Below the pieces are notes generated by a model, which was not told the DNA's origin, searched no databases, and saw nothing but the letters and a program-made list of their open reading frames with translations. From Mucilaginibacter sp. OK283 (GTDB lineage Bacteria; Bacteroidota; Bacteroidia; Sphingobacteriales; Sphingobacteriaceae), in assembly GCF_900110415.1 (NCBI RefSeq), contig NZ_FODR01000004.1, positions 124,001 to 188,000 of the forward strand: 64,000 nt of DNA, in the 5' to 3' direction. The position numbers and the translations under genes are program-made. Positions 19,002-28,227 of the stretch are shown piece after piece. Numbering within the stretch: position 1 is the first letter of the stretch; each line of letters begins with the position of its first letter.

Positions 19002-19568
19002 ATGAAAAAATTAGGGCTACTTTTTATGATCGCTATGGTGGTACTTTTTAACATTGGCAAAGCTCACGCTCAATTACCAAACAAAGTTGTTTTTGGCATG
19101 ATTTCTATAAATGATGGCTCGTTTAAACCAGATGAAAAGAAATATGCTGTGTTGACGGACAGCCTGGAAAAAATTCTCAAAACACGACCCAATGATACCA
19201 CTTGTCTGTTTTATAGGGCTTTACTTTATCTAAGCTTTAATAGCCTTCTTGCAAAACCCTATCAAGGGGAAAGAGGGGCATTAGAGAATCTTATAACCGC
19301 AAAAAGCTTGACGGAGAAGGCGGTTAGCTTAAATATGACGAATTTCAATTTGAAAATCCTACGCGCTCAGATATATAAGGAATTGACTTACAGATTTACT
19401 GGGGATGAATCTTGGAAATACAATAGCAAGCAAATCAACATCAGAAAAGCTCAGTTTAATAACTTTAAGGAATTAGCTAATAAGTATTATGATGAGTTAG
19501 CGAAATTGGACTCCAATAATGCGTATGATTATCAGAAATTAAAGGTGACCGAAAAATACCCGTTATAG
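19002..19568 (+). CDS. Secreted hypothetical protein, tetratricopeptide-like helices
   Basis: 188 aa. A classical signal peptide is visible: MKKLG, a hydrophobic core, then KAHAQ with cleavage likely after AHA at about residue 23. The mature part is helical with a pattern like two or three TPR units (PNDTTCLFYRALLYL, then LTEKAVSLNMTNFNLKILRAQIY). Probably periplasmic. No partner gene: the next gene is convergent and ends 13 bp away. Confidence 0.55.
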   Translation: MKKLGLLFMIAMVVLFNIGKAHAQLPNKVVFGMISINDGSFKPDEKKYAVLTDSLEKILKTRPNDTTCLFYRALLYLSFNSLLAKPYQGERGALENLITAKSLTEKAVSLNMTNFNLKILRAQIYKELTYRFTGDESWKYNSKQINIRKAQFNNFKELANKYYDELAKLDSNNAYDYQKLKVTEKYPL

Positions 19569-19581
19569 GTTTTTATTCAAA

Positions 19582-19827
19582 TTAAAAATTCAATAAATCC
19601 TTCGGTTCAACTCCCAGGCCTTTTGCCAGTTCAATCAATGTCGTAACATTACAATTAGCAGCCCCATTTTCAATTTTACTAATCTTTGCCCTGTCTACAT
19701 CACATCGATAAGATACGTCCTCTTGGCTCATTGATTTCTCAGTTCTTATTTTAAAAATAAGCTCTCCCAGTTGTTTTAATATCTTAATATCCTTTTCCTT
19801 CATTTTATGAGAGGGAAAGTCGCTCAA
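19582..19827 (-). CDS. Small XRE-family transcriptional regulator
   Basis: 81 aa, almost entirely a lambda-repressor-like helix-turn-helix: LGELIFKIRTEKSMSQEDVSYRC, then DRAKISKIENG as the turn and recognition helix, and LIELAKGLGVEPKDLL. This type is common in Bacteroidota genomes as a stand-alone regulator. It is convergent with the 188-aa secreted protein and divergent from the TlpA/SusC/SusD operon 500 bp away. Target unknown. Confidence 0.7.
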   Translation of the reverse strand: MSDFPSHKMKEKDIKILKQLGELIFKIRTEKSMSQEDVSYRCDVDRAKISKIENGAANCNVTTLIELAKGLGVEPKDLLNF

Positions 19828-20333
19828 AAACTTAAAAATAATTGTGGCAGAACTACCACAATTGAAATATTATTCGTAAATTGCCAACTTATTAATGATC
19901 AATAAGCAGAATTAATACAGTACAATTTTATATTTGCGTTTCTTCAAGTAAAAAATGAAGCATTCGCTTTGAATCTCGTAACTGAAACATAGGAAATTTC
20001 AATGACCGCGAGATGATAAGTGTTATGCTCACGCTATAAGCGTGGGCTCACTTATTGTGGTCGGTTCTCCTATGTACCAAGTTACAGTAAGCTGAGTTCC
20101 ACGCTTTACTTGTTTGGCACAACTCATCTTACGCCTAAATCCAATAGGTAAAGCCATGATAGTTGTTAAAAACATTTTTTCCCTTGTTATTTGCCCTCCT
20201 GAATGATTTTCAGGAGCACGGCAACCTGTGATCAGTTTAGTAGTTAATTCTATTCCTGGTTGCCGCTTTCCTTCTATATTTTCTTCTCGTTAGTCCTGCT
20301 TTTTCTTTTCAACTAACTTCTTATTCAATTTTT
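19828..20333. other. Leader region upstream of the TlpA/SusC/SusD operon, with inverted repeats
   Basis: 505 bases without a gene. Two perfect inverted repeats are visible: CACGCT-ATA-AGCGTG near 20030-20045, and CTCCTGAA (20196-20203) / TTCAGGAG (20209-20216) with a 5-nt loop. They may be operators or folds in a long 5' leader of the downstream operon. No TonB/ECF regulator pair is encoded beside it. Confidence 0.45.
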
Positions 20334-21749
20334 ATGAAGCTTAAATTTCGCTTCACGGGATGGCTATTGCCTTTTCGGAAGCACCATTATACATTTAATT
20401 CCTACCTGAATCCGAATAACGATAAACAGCCATGGCTCAATAAATGGAGCCTGGGTTTATTGCTGCTGTGGTTTGTTTTGTGGCTGGTTGTAAGCTGCTC
20501 CAATGCTCATGCACAGACGATCAAGAACGTCTCTATCGGGCGAAAGGTGCCTGATGTGGTTATTAAGGACCTGATTAACTATCCACAAAAAATAGTAAAA
20601 CTGTCTGATCTTAAAGGCAAAGTCGTGATCTTGGATTTTTGGGCAACCTGGTGTACTGGCTGCCTGATTGGTATGCCTGAAATCGCTAATCTTAAAAAGA
20701 TATATGGCGATCGGGTTCAATTTATGTCTGTTACAGGGCAAAGTTGTGAAGAGATCCAACAGTTTCTTAAGCGTAACACCCAGGTCAGAAATCTCGGCCT
20801 TACTATGGTTGTTGGGGACAAGCAATTAAAGCAAATGTTCCCTTACCGGTCTATTCCTCATCTTGTTTGGATCAATAAGGATGGTATCTATGTAGGCGCT
20901 ACGGAGAAGGCGGATCTGAATAAAATTAATATCCAATCTATGCTGACGTCTGGAACCGGGGCTTTTAAGTATCCAAAATCTGACAATATGCAGTTCGATA
21001 CCCAAAAGCAACTTTTTGTTAATGACAACGGTGGCGCGCCGCAATATTTTTACAGATCATTGATCGCTGCAAAAAAAATGGGACTGCCGAACTCTTGCGG
21101 TCAATCTATAACAAAAGAAAATAATTACAGGATTTTTGGCGCCAATGAAGATCTGGCATCGTTTTATGGAATGGCGCTCGCTGTTCCGGGCGTAGACCTT
21201 CCTGGGAATCGGATGATCTTCTCCGATACGAGCTTTCGAAGGAAGTTTAAATTCAATATCAATTTCCCGGATAATGAATTCGCTTATTGTTACGAATTAA
21301 TTTCTGCTGATACCTCGGCTACCCATGCACACCAAATGATGCTGAAGGAATTAAACAATTGGTTCGGACTCAAAGTGTGGATAGAAAAGCAAACTGTCAA
21401 TTGTTGGGTGCTATCTGTTGTAACAGGTAAACTGAATTTACGGTCAGACTCGCTGTATGCGGAAAATAATCTTCGGATAAAAGATGGTCAGCCTAAATTT
21501 ATAAATGCCGGCTATATCGAAATGTTAACCGAAATGATGAATAACGACCTGCCAATTCCTCCGCTGCTGAATGAAACCGGGTATCATGAGAAAGTGGACT
21601 TGTCCTTATGCCGGGATCTCACCGATCTCCATGAACTTAACGCGAGCCTTTTTAAATATGGCCTTGTTATCAAACAAGAAAAACGTGATCTGGATATGAT
21701 GATCATTACGCCAGAATCTCAATACGCGCAAATAACAAATGCCGAATAA
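20334..21749 (+). CDS. TlpA-like thioredoxin protein with C-terminal DUF3738-like domain
   Basis: 471 aa. A membrane segment at about residues 39-57 ends in SCSNAHAQ, so the rest is exported. The thioredoxin/TlpA domain follows with the CxxC active site C107-T-G-C110 in DFWATWCTGC. The C-terminal 200 residues resemble DUF3738, found fused to TlpA in Sphingobacteria. Such proteins keep periplasmic cysteines reduced or act as disulfide reductases. The SusC-like gene starts 22 bp after the stop and SusD follows, so this is the first gene of an uptake operon, a common arrangement in this family of bacteria. Confidence 0.78.
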   Translation: MKLKFRFTGWLLPFRKHHYTFNSYLNPNNDKQPWLNKWSLGLLLLWFVLWLVVSCSNAHAQTIKNVSIGRKVPDVVIKDLINYPQKIVKLSDLKGKVVILDFWATWCTGCLIGMPEIANLKKIYGDRVQFMSVTGQSCEEIQQFLKRNTQVRNLGLTMVVGDKQLKQMFPYRSIPHLVWINKDGIYVGATEKADLNKINIQSMLTSGTGAFKYPKSDNMQFDTQKQLFVNDNGGAPQYFYRSLIAAKKMGLPNSCGQSITKENNYRIFGANEDLASFYGMALAVPGVDLPGNRMIFSDTSFRRKFKFNINFPDNEFAYCYELISADTSATHAHQMMLKELNNWFGLKVWIEKQTVNCWVLSVVTGKLNLRSDSLYAENNLRIKDGQPKFINAGYIEMLTEMMNNDLPIPPLLNETGYHEKVDLSLCRDLTDLHELNASLFKYGLVIKQEKRDLDMMIITPESQYAQITNAE

Positions 21750-21771
21750 CCTTTAATCACCAATTCTCCAG

Positions 21772-24700
21772 ATGAAAAAAATTATCATAACCATGATGGT
21801 GCTGATAGGCTATGCCCTGCCTATTCGTGCACAATATATAATTAAGGGCAAAGTTATCGATGCTGTCACCAAACAACCTTTACAGGCAAACATTAAATTC
21901 AAACTGGCTAAGTACTCCACGGTCGCAGAAAATGATGGAAGTTTTACACTTGGTACCAATGTCGAGAATGATACGCTCATCGTTTCCTGTTTAAGTTATT
22001 TCCCACGGATAATACCGATTAAAGGCCATAAAGCTGCTCCATTGCTGATTTTATTGGAGGAGCATTTATATCAGGTGGACAATGTGGTAATTTCAACAGG
22101 TTATTACCAATTACCCAGGGAAAGAATAACGGGTTCTGTTACACAGGTTAATGAAAAGGCACTCAATACTAGCGTGAGTACGGATATCATTTCCAGATTG
22201 AAGGGTGTTGCCAACGGTATTTCCTTTGATGAGCGGATTCCTGACGAACGTAAATTGAATATACGGGGCATCAGTACGATTAATGGTGACACACAACCTC
22301 TCATTGTCCTTAATAATTTCCCATATGATGGGGATATAAACAGCATCAACCCTAATGATGTCGAAAGTATAACCGTATTAAAAGATGCCGCGGCGGCTTC
22401 AATATGGGGTGTAAGAGCGGCGAACGGTGTGATTGTGATCAATACGAAAAAAGGGCGGTTCAATGCCAAACAGGAAATCTCTTTCAATTCTAATATTTCT
22501 GTCGAACAAAAGCCGGATGTCTATGCACTGCATACGATGTCATCCGCTGATTATATCGGTGTTGAGAAATTTCTATTTAACAATGGGTTCTATGCAAGTA
22601 TGGAAGTTGACCCGGCACATCCTGCGCTTAGTCCTGTAGTTGAACAACTTATTGCCAACAGGGACGGCAGGTTGTCAAACGATCAGTTAAATGCCAGCCT
22701 TAATGCCCTTGGCAAATTGGATGTACGTGACCAGTTCAACAAATATCTTTATCAGAAAAGTATCAATCAGCAATATGCGCTGAATCTGAATGGAGGAACG
22801 GCTACCGGCAATTACTTTTATTCATTGGGCTATGATCATAACATCAATAACCTGGCTGCTAGGTACAGTCGTTTTAGTTTCCGCGCGGATAACAACTTTA
22901 CGATTGGCTACCTTAAGGTAAATCCTGTTATTTCCTATGCACGGACGAGTCAGCAGGGGGGAAGGCCCTCCTATATTGATATAACACCGGGCTCCGGCAA
23001 GGGGCTTTATCCTTATGCACAGCTGGCCGATGCGTCCGGTAACGCAATACCGATTACAAAAGATTATAGGGTTGGCTATGCGGATTCTGCGGAATCAAAA
23101 GGTTTATTGAACTGGCGTTACAGACCGCTGCAGGATTTTAAGGAAAGACACACGCAGACTACAGGAAACGACCTTCTTGCCGGGTTGAACCTGGACTATG
23201 GTTTTGGCAAATACTTAACCGCCCAGATCCAGTACCAATATGAATGGTCAACCAATGATCTTTCAGATCTTTATGATAGTTCTTCTTATTACACCAGGGA
23301 TTTTGTCAACAGGTTTACACAGGATGACGGATCGGGAAATCTGAGTTTCCCAATTCCTAAAGGCGGGATACTTTATACGGCAAATAACACGCTGAAGTCT
23401 CAAAGCGGACGTTTTCAACTGAAATATTCCAATACCTGGGACAAAAATGACCTTGCTATACTCGCTGGTACAGAAATCAGGGATATTCGCCAGGCGGGGA
23501 ATTCCCATACCACTTACGGATACAACCCGAGTGGCCTTACCAGTACGCCGGTTGACTATACTACTTTGTTTCCGCAATACTATGATCCGGGAAACTTCCA
23601 GGGAATACCTTATCGTAATAACTTTATCGGTCTGACCAACAGGTACAGGTCTTACTATGCAAACGCGGCGTATACCTATGATCAGCGTTATACATTATCC
23701 GCAAGCGCCAGAAAGGATGAATCAAATATTTTTGGCGGGAATGCCAACAATAAAGGGGTTCCCTTATGGTCTGCCGGATTAAGCTGGAATTTGTCGAACG
23801 AGCGATTTTATCCGGGAGGCGTGCTCAATTACCTGAAAATGCGTGTTACCTATGGCTTTAATGGGAACCTCCCTCAAAATTTAACGGCCGTCGCTTCTTT
23901 GTTGCAGGATAATGGAAATCTCAACAATCAGCCGTTCGCCATCATCAGTACGTATCCTAATCCCGACCTGAGATGGGAAAAGGTGGCCGTGGTTAACGCC
24001 GGGTTTGATTTTGGCAGCCGCAACAATGTGCTGACCGGAAGTGTCGAGTATTACCACAAAAAAGCGTCTGACCTGATCGGCCGTCAGCCTATTGACCAGA
24101 CTGTTGGCATCCCTGACGGATTTATTACCAGGAATGTGGCGGACATGAATGCAAATGGTATCGATATTCAGTTAAATGGTAAAATAGTTGACCGGCTATT
24201 TAAATGGACCACAGGATTGCTATTTAATTACAACAAGGACAAGGTGACGCAGTATAACAATAGTTCAACCATTGGAAGCTTTTTCATAAATGGAGGGCTC
24301 GGAATTGCTCCTGTTGTTGGCCGGCCTGTAAGCAGTATTTTTAGCTTCAAATGGGCTGGTCTTGATTCACAGACAGGTGACCCTATGGGTATAGTCAACG
24401 GACAACCCAGCAAAGATTACAGTGCCATTGTATATCAGACGGAACTCAAAGACCTGCAGTATAACGGGCCGGCAACGCCACCATATTTCGGTAATTTCTT
24501 TAATACTTTCAGCTACAAAGGATTTTCGCTGTATGTAAATATCGCGTACCGGTTTGGCTATTTCTTCCAGCATCCGTCAATTTCTTATTACTATCTGTAC
24601 CACAACGGAAACGGACATAGTGATTTTGCAGCCAGGTGGCAGCATCCGGGAGATGAGAGCAAAACACATATTCCGTCTATGCCGGGCGTTGATAATAATT

Positions 24701-24966
24701 CATATGAGCGGGATTATTTTTACTCTTACTCTTCCGCGTTAGTTGAAAAGGGTGATAATATACGTTTGCAGGATCTTAATCTGTCATACTCACCAAAGTT
24801 AAATGGATGGAAACGATTCCCGATCAGGGGGCTGCAATTATATGCATATGCACGCAATGTTGGCATATTATGGAAAGCGAATAAGGCAGGTCTTGATCCG
24901 GATTACGCCTCGGGATACCTGCCACCTTCATTAACATTATCATTTGGACTTAAAGCATCTTTTTAA
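21772..24966 (+). CDS. SusC/RagA-like TonB-dependent outer-membrane transporter
   Basis: 1064 aa. Signal peptide ending IRAQ at about residue 20; then a carboxypeptidase-D regulatory-like domain (IIKGKVIDAVTKQPL…); then a TonB plug with the SusC signature LNIRGISTINGDTQPLIVLN, and VESITVLKDAAAASIWGVRA near residue 205. The rest is a long beta-barrel rich in aromatic girdle residues, ending in FGLKASF with C-terminal Phe. It imports a ligand delivered by its SusD partner, which starts 20 bp downstream. Substrate cannot be predicted: no glycosidase or protease is in the operon. Confidence 0.93.
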   Translation: MKKIIITMMVLIGYALPIRAQYIIKGKVIDAVTKQPLQANIKFKLAKYSTVAENDGSFTLGTNVENDTLIVSCLSYFPRIIPIKGHKAAPLLILLEEHLYQVDNVVISTGYYQLPRERITGSVTQVNEKALNTSVSTDIISRLKGVANGISFDERIPDERKLNIRGISTINGDTQPLIVLNNFPYDGDINSINPNDVESITVLKDAAAASIWGVRAANGVIVINTKKGRFNAKQEISFNSNISVEQKPDVYALHTMSSADYIGVEKFLFNNGFYASMEVDPAHPALSPVVEQLIANRDGRLSNDQLNASLNALGKLDVRDQFNKYLYQKSINQQYALNLNGGTATGNYFYSLGYDHNINNLAARYSRFSFRADNNFTIGYLKVNPVISYARTSQQGGRPSYIDITPGSGKGLYPYAQLADASGNAIPITKDYRVGYADSAESKGLLNWRYRPLQDFKERHTQTTGNDLLAGLNLDYGFGKYLTAQIQYQYEWSTNDLSDLYDSSSYYTRDFVNRFTQDDGSGNLSFPIPKGGILYTANNTLKSQSGRFQLKYSNTWDKNDLAILAGTEIRDIRQAGNSHTTYGYNPSGLTSTPVDYTTLFPQYYDPGNFQGIPYRNNFIGLTNRYRSYYANAAYTYDQRYTLSASARKDESNIFGGNANNKGVPLWSAGLSWNLSNERFYPGGVLNYLKMRVTYGFNGNLPQNLTAVASLLQDNGNLNNQPFAIISTYPNPDLRWEKVAVVNAGFDFGSRNNVLTGSVEYYHKKASDLIGRQPIDQTVGIPDGFITRNVADMNANGIDIQLNGKIVDRLFKWTTGLLFNYNKDKVTQYNNSSTIGSFFINGGLGIAPVVGRPVSSIFSFKWAGLDSQTGDPMGIVNGQPSKDYSAIVYQTELKDLQYNGPATPPYFGNFFNTFSYKGFSLYVNIAYRFGYFFQHPSISYYYLYHNGNGHSDFAARWQHPGDESKTHIPSMPGVDNNSYERDYFYSYSSALVEKGDNIRLQDLNLSYSPKLNGWKRFPIRGLQLYAYARNVGILWKANKAGLDPDYASGYLPPSLTLSFGLKASF

Positions 24967-24986
24967 TTCATAAAACCAGCACAATC

Positions 24987-26333
24987 ATGAAAAAATATTT
25001 TTTACTCCTTCCGATCTTATTATCATTCGGCTGCAAGAAATATCTTGATGCCAAGCCGGATGAACACCTGGTTCTTCCAAAGGATAACATCGAGAACCTG
25101 CAACTTTTGCTGGACGATACTTACACAATGAACGGCAATGTTCCCGCGTCAAGTGAGGTCGGTTCGGACAACTTCCAACTTTCCGATCAGCAATGGCTTA
25201 ATCTTAAACAGCGTTCTGAAAGCGCGGCGAATCTCTATATATGGGGCAAAAACTTGTTCAATGACAACGACTTCAATGATTATACGCTTTCTTACCAATG
25301 TGTTTTTAACGCGAATGTCGTTCTCGATGCAGTAGATCTTGTCCAGGGTGCTGATGTAACGCAAAAAAATGCGGTTAAGGGAGAGGCCTTATTTTTCCGT
25401 TCGTTTACCTTTTATAATTTATTGCAGGAATTTGCCAAAACTTATCAGCCAGGTTCAGCAGCAACTGACCCTGGAATTGTGTTAAAATTATCGGCAGACA
25501 TTACTGAGAAAGTACAACGCGCCAGCGTAAAAGAGTCCTTCGAGCAGGTTATCAATGATCTGAAACTTGCCCTCGCCTTATTGCCCGGTAGCGTACAGTT
25601 CAATACAAGGCCAACTAAAGCGGCTGCTCTGGGTTTATTGGCCAGGGTATACCTTACCGCCGGGGAATACAATCAAGCTATGACATATGCGCAGCAGTAT
25701 TTGGCCACTTCCCCCGCTCTTATTGATTATAATGACCTTTCTGGCGCGGTCAGCTATCCAATTCCAATGTATAACGCAGAGGTAACGTTTAATGCCAAGC
25801 TTTCGTCAATAACTTCCTTTGCAACGTCATTTGCAAGGATAAGTGATGAGCTTTATGGTCTTTATGATATCAATGATCTTCGTCGCAACATTTTCTTTAA
25901 AAATGGAGGGCCAGGAAATATCACTTTCAGGGGAAGTTACTACGGCCAACGTTCACCGTTTGCCGGTATTGCGACAGATGAGGTTTACCTGATCCTCGCA
26001 GAATGTTATGCCCGAAATGAGGATATTGCGAACGCCATGTTAAATTTAAATAAACTCTTGATCAAAAGATGGCGTTTAGGAATGTTCGTGCCGGTTGATG
26101 CATCCAATAAGTCGGAAGCTTTGAAACAAATCATTTTGGAACGACGCAAAGAGCTGGTATTTAGAAACTTGAGATGGAGTGACTTGCGGCGTTATAATCT
26201 GGAAGCAGATTATAAGCAGACATTAATAAGAAAGGTTAATGGGCAGCTTTATCAATTAAGCCCAGGGGATGGTGGTTACGTATATCCGCTTCCCCTTAAA
26301 GTAATTGAGTTGGGTGGATTGGTGCAAAACTAA
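24987..26333 (+). CDS. SusD/RagB-like surface lipoprotein
   Basis: 448 aa. Lipoprotein signal with lipobox LSFGC, Cys at residue 16, followed by KKYLDAKPDE, the usual SusD opening. A helical TPR-like body contains KGEALFFRSFTFYNLL, the conserved SusD segment, and the C-terminus has ERRKELVFRNLRWSDLRRYN, a near-universal SusD motif. It pairs with the SusC protein to capture ligand at the outer membrane. Slightly shorter than typical SusD (500-550 aa). Followed directly by a strong bidirectional terminator. Confidence 0.92.
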   Translation: MKKYFLLLPILLSFGCKKYLDAKPDEHLVLPKDNIENLQLLLDDTYTMNGNVPASSEVGSDNFQLSDQQWLNLKQRSESAANLYIWGKNLFNDNDFNDYTLSYQCVFNANVVLDAVDLVQGADVTQKNAVKGEALFFRSFTFYNLLQEFAKTYQPGSAATDPGIVLKLSADITEKVQRASVKESFEQVINDLKLALALLPGSVQFNTRPTKAAALGLLARVYLTAGEYNQAMTYAQQYLATSPALIDYNDLSGAVSYPIPMYNAEVTFNAKLSSITSFATSFARISDELYGLYDINDLRRNIFFKNGGPGNITFRGSYYGQRSPFAGIATDEVYLILAECYARNEDIANAMLNLNKLLIKRWRLGMFVPVDASNKSEALKQIILERRKELVFRNLRWSDLRRYNLEADYKQTLIRKVNGQLYQLSPGDGGYVYPLPLKVIELGGLVQN

Positions 26334-26336
26334 TAT

Positions 26337-26373
26337 AAACAACGAACCCATTATATTTATGGGTTCGTTGTTT
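26337..26373. terminator. Bidirectional intrinsic terminator between SusD and DUF6520 genes
   Basis: Perfect 14-bp stem: AAACAACGAACCCA at 26337-26350 and TGGGTTCGTTGTTT at 26360-26373, with a 9-nt loop. It lies between two convergent genes and carries A- and T-rich arms, so it can stop transcription in both directions. Confidence 0.8.
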
Positions 26374-26378
26374 AACAA

Positions 26379-26672
26379 TTACTGGAATTTAGCTGTCGCA
26401 GTAGGAGCGTTCACCGTACCCTGAGTAGGATGTCCTGTTGAACCATTTTCATCTCCTTGAATGGCACACAAGGCCGCTGTCCCGTTGCAATCCTCCGGGC
26501 GTGCTGATACCTTTGTGTAATTTAAGGGATTTGTACTTCCTGCTCCATTATAGCTAAACCAGGTGGTACCCGGTTTGGCTGTAACACTTTTGGCAGTTCC
26601 CTTAAAACCTACGGCAGCAGTTATTCCTAAAACCATTGCCAGCATTGCGAAATTCATTTTGAAATTTTTCAT
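26379..26672 (-). CDS. DUF6520 family exported small protein
   Basis: 97 aa. Hydrophobic signal-like N-terminus (MNFAMLAMVLGITAAVGF), then a short secreted part with WFSYNGAG and two Cys in EDCNGTAALCAI. This pattern matches DUF6520, seen in Sphingobacteria beside MauE/DoxX-like proteins and SusC/SusD operons. Role unknown; the two Cys and the neighbouring MauE-like and TlpA-like proteins suggest a link to periplasmic thiol chemistry (inference). Confidence 0.65.
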   Translation of the reverse strand: MKNFKMNFAMLAMVLGITAAVGFKGTAKSVTAKPGTTWFSYNGAGSTNPLNYTKVSARPEDCNGTAALCAIQGDENGSTGHPTQGTVNAPTATAKFQ

Positions 26673-26787
26673 TTTAGTATGTATTACGTTTTTATAGAAT
26701 TTGAAAGCATGCCTACTCTTTTTTAGGATTTTCGGCGATCTCCATTTTTTAACGGGCCAAAGTCCGCGTTAAATGCAATTGTTTCTT

Positions 26788-27234
26788 TCATTTAATGCCT
26801 TTTTTCCTCCTTTCTTTAAAGTGAATTAACAGGGATATCGAGGTCAGGGTTAGAAAAGATATATTTAACAAAAAGTGGAATTCCCAGCTCGCGTTGCTGA
26901 TAATTCCACCACATGCGCAGGGCACCCGTTCAAATAAATGCATGGTAATCCCCCCAACATACGCTGTAAATGCTAATAGCAAAATTTCAGAAAGTATTAA
27001 TCCATAAAGGTTAAATGGACGGATCATCAATAAAAGAACAGCCAGTACCTCCGATGCAGGTATCAGCCACACCAACAAAAGTGATAGCTCTTTGGAAAAT
27101 AGCTGGTGTTGCATCTCCCACTGGTAGCGTTGGAAATCAAACAACTTACTTACAGCCGCATAAGTCCAGAGGATTACAAGTAAATAACTATTGATAAGTG
27201 AATAATATGTGTAGATTTTCTTGCTGATACCCAT
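26788..27234 (-). CDS. MauE/DoxX-like integral membrane redox protein
   Basis: 148 aa with four predicted membrane segments. The loop VPCACGG has a Cys-Ala-Cys pair, and KLFDFQRYQWEM near residue 37 is typical of the MauE/DoxX-like family, which is linked to disulfide exchange across the membrane. It probably works with TlpA-like exported thioredoxins such as the one at 20334-21749. The DUF6520 gene lies 115 bp downstream on the same strand, and two small regulators lie upstream. Confidence 0.72.
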   Translation of the reverse strand: MGISKKIYTYYSLINSYLLVILWTYAAVSKLFDFQRYQWEMQHQLFSKELSLLLVWLIPASEVLAVLLLMIRPFNLYGLILSEILLLAFTAYVGGITMHLFERVPCACGGIISNASWEFHFLLNISFLTLTSISLLIHFKERRKKGIK

Positions 27235-27270
27235 AATATAAAGGTACCGTCGTCATTAAGACAGAAAATG

Positions 27271-27477
27271 TCACTCTGGTAGATAGATATAATATTTTTT
27301 TTCAAGCCGGTCGTAACGCACATCATAACCCTTTTCCCGGAGGTGGGAAAGCATCCTTTTGACGGTTCTTGTGCTGCAGCCAAATTTTAAGGCAGTATCC
27401 TCCACGGACCTGAATCTTTTTTTCTGGATCAGTTCCAAAACGTAGTTCAGCCGTTTTTCATAGGACAGGTAATCCAT
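27271..27477 (-). CDS. Small winged-helix DNA-binding protein (HTH_11-like)
   Basis: 68 aa. SVEDTALKFGCSTRTVKRMLSHLREKGYDVRYDR is a clear helix-turn-helix with a following wing, like the N-terminal domain of DeoR/YafY regulators but without a sensing domain. Because it sits between an XRE gene and the MauE/DUF6520 pair on the same strand, it may control those genes or the divergent bacteriocin locus. Confidence 0.65.
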   Translation of the reverse strand: MDYLSYEKRLNYVLELIQKKRFRSVEDTALKFGCSTRTVKRMLSHLREKGYDVRYDRLEKKYYIYLPE

Positions 27478-27565
27478 TTTGTTTCTTTAGGCATTTGATT
27501 GGATGGCGAAATTCCTAAATGAAACAATGAATCGCTATAACTACAAGTTGTAAATTATTAGATTA

Positions 27566-27892
27566 TTAATTTAATAATGTCCCTGTGGTAACCAGTAACA
27601 AACTAATTTTTCGCGAAATGTTTTTATTCCAGAGCCGGCGGATCTTATAAATGGTATGAAGGAAGTTTCTGAGATCTATGCTGGTACCGAATTTTGGCTT
27701 TGGCATCAATACATAAGGTGATATCTCTAAGATTTCGGCGATCGCAAATACCCTTCTGATGCTTAACTCTGTTTCATTACGCTCCATTTTAGAGTATGCG
27801 GCTTGGGAAATATCCAATGCATACGCCATGTATTGCTGACTATAACCTTTTATCGTGCGTTGAATCCTGATATTTTCTCCAATTGGCGCCAT
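27566..27892 (-). CDS. XRE-family regulator, divergent from the bacteriocin-like gene
   Basis: 108 aa. Residues 6-65 form an XRE helix-turn-helix (GENIRIQRTIKGYSQQYMAYALDISQAAYSKMERNE, written in part). The tail is basic and ends in a short hydrophobic stretch. It is transcribed away from the double-glycine peptide gene, and the shared 107-bp intergenic space is the natural place for an operator, so it is a good candidate regulator of the bacteriocin locus (inference from position). Confidence 0.7.
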   Translation of the reverse strand: MAPIGENIRIQRTIKGYSQQYMAYALDISQAAYSKMERNETELSIRRVFAIAEILEISPYVLMPKPKFGTSIDLRNFLHTIYKIRRLWNKNISRKISLLLVTTGTLLN

Positions 27893-27933
27893 GTTATAAA
27901 ATTATTATTTTGTTAACCTAAAATTAATAGTTG

Positions 27934-27956
27934 TAACTTATAATTCCTGCTTTTAG
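27934..27956 (+). promoter_or_regulatory. Shared regulatory motif, copy 1 (upstream of bacteriocin-like gene)
   Basis: TAACTTATAATT (27934-27945), then GCTTTTAG (27949-27956). A related pair, TAACTGATAATT and GCTTTTAG, occurs at 28871-28900 upstream of the next plus-strand gene. The repetition before two genes of one locus suggests a common operator or promoter. Confidence 0.4.
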
Positions 27957-27999
27957 CTTCCTGAATCTTGAAAAATGACCTTTAGATTAATTCCTGCCA

Positions 28000-28197
28000 T
28001 TGGGAAGTAACAATTTTAAGGTTCAAGAAATGAAAGAATTAGCAGACGAAAAAGCCAACGAACTGGAGGGCGGTCTAAACCAGTGTGCAGCATCAATAGG
28101 CTTTTCAGCCTCTTTTGGAGGACTGTTCGGCGGGGTAGGAGCCGTCATCGGTGCAGCAGTTGCTGCAACCGGGCCAGCCTGTCTTGGCATTTGGTAA
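28000..28197 (+). CDS. Double-glycine leader bacteriocin-like peptide
   Basis: 65 aa from a TTG start (28000); an in-frame ATG at 28030 is the alternative start (55 aa). The longer form is preferred because NFKVQEM…ELEGG resembles the leader pattern of class II bacteriocins. C39-type cleavage is expected after G24-G25. The 40-residue core is hydrophobic and Gly/Ala-rich, with GxxxG-like repeats (FGGLFGGVGAVIGAAVAA) and two Cys (C29, C61) that could form a disulfide, as in pore-forming class II peptides. A C39 peptidase gene lies 1.4 kb downstream. No second peptide gene was found. Confidence 0.68.
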   Translation: MGSNNFKVQEMKELADEKANELEGGLNQCAASIGFSASFGGLFGGVGAVIGAAVAATGPACLGIW

Positions 28198-28200
28198 ACG

Positions 28201-28227
28201 AATAACCGGGGTTATACCCCGGTTATT
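28201..28227. terminator. Intrinsic terminator between bacteriocin-like and rhomboid genes
   Basis: Perfect 11-bp stem, AATAACCGGGG (28201-28211) and CCCCGGTTATT (28217-28227), with loop TTATA. It begins 4 bp after the peptide stop codon and covers the stop of the convergent rhomboid gene, so it serves both. Confidence 0.85.
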
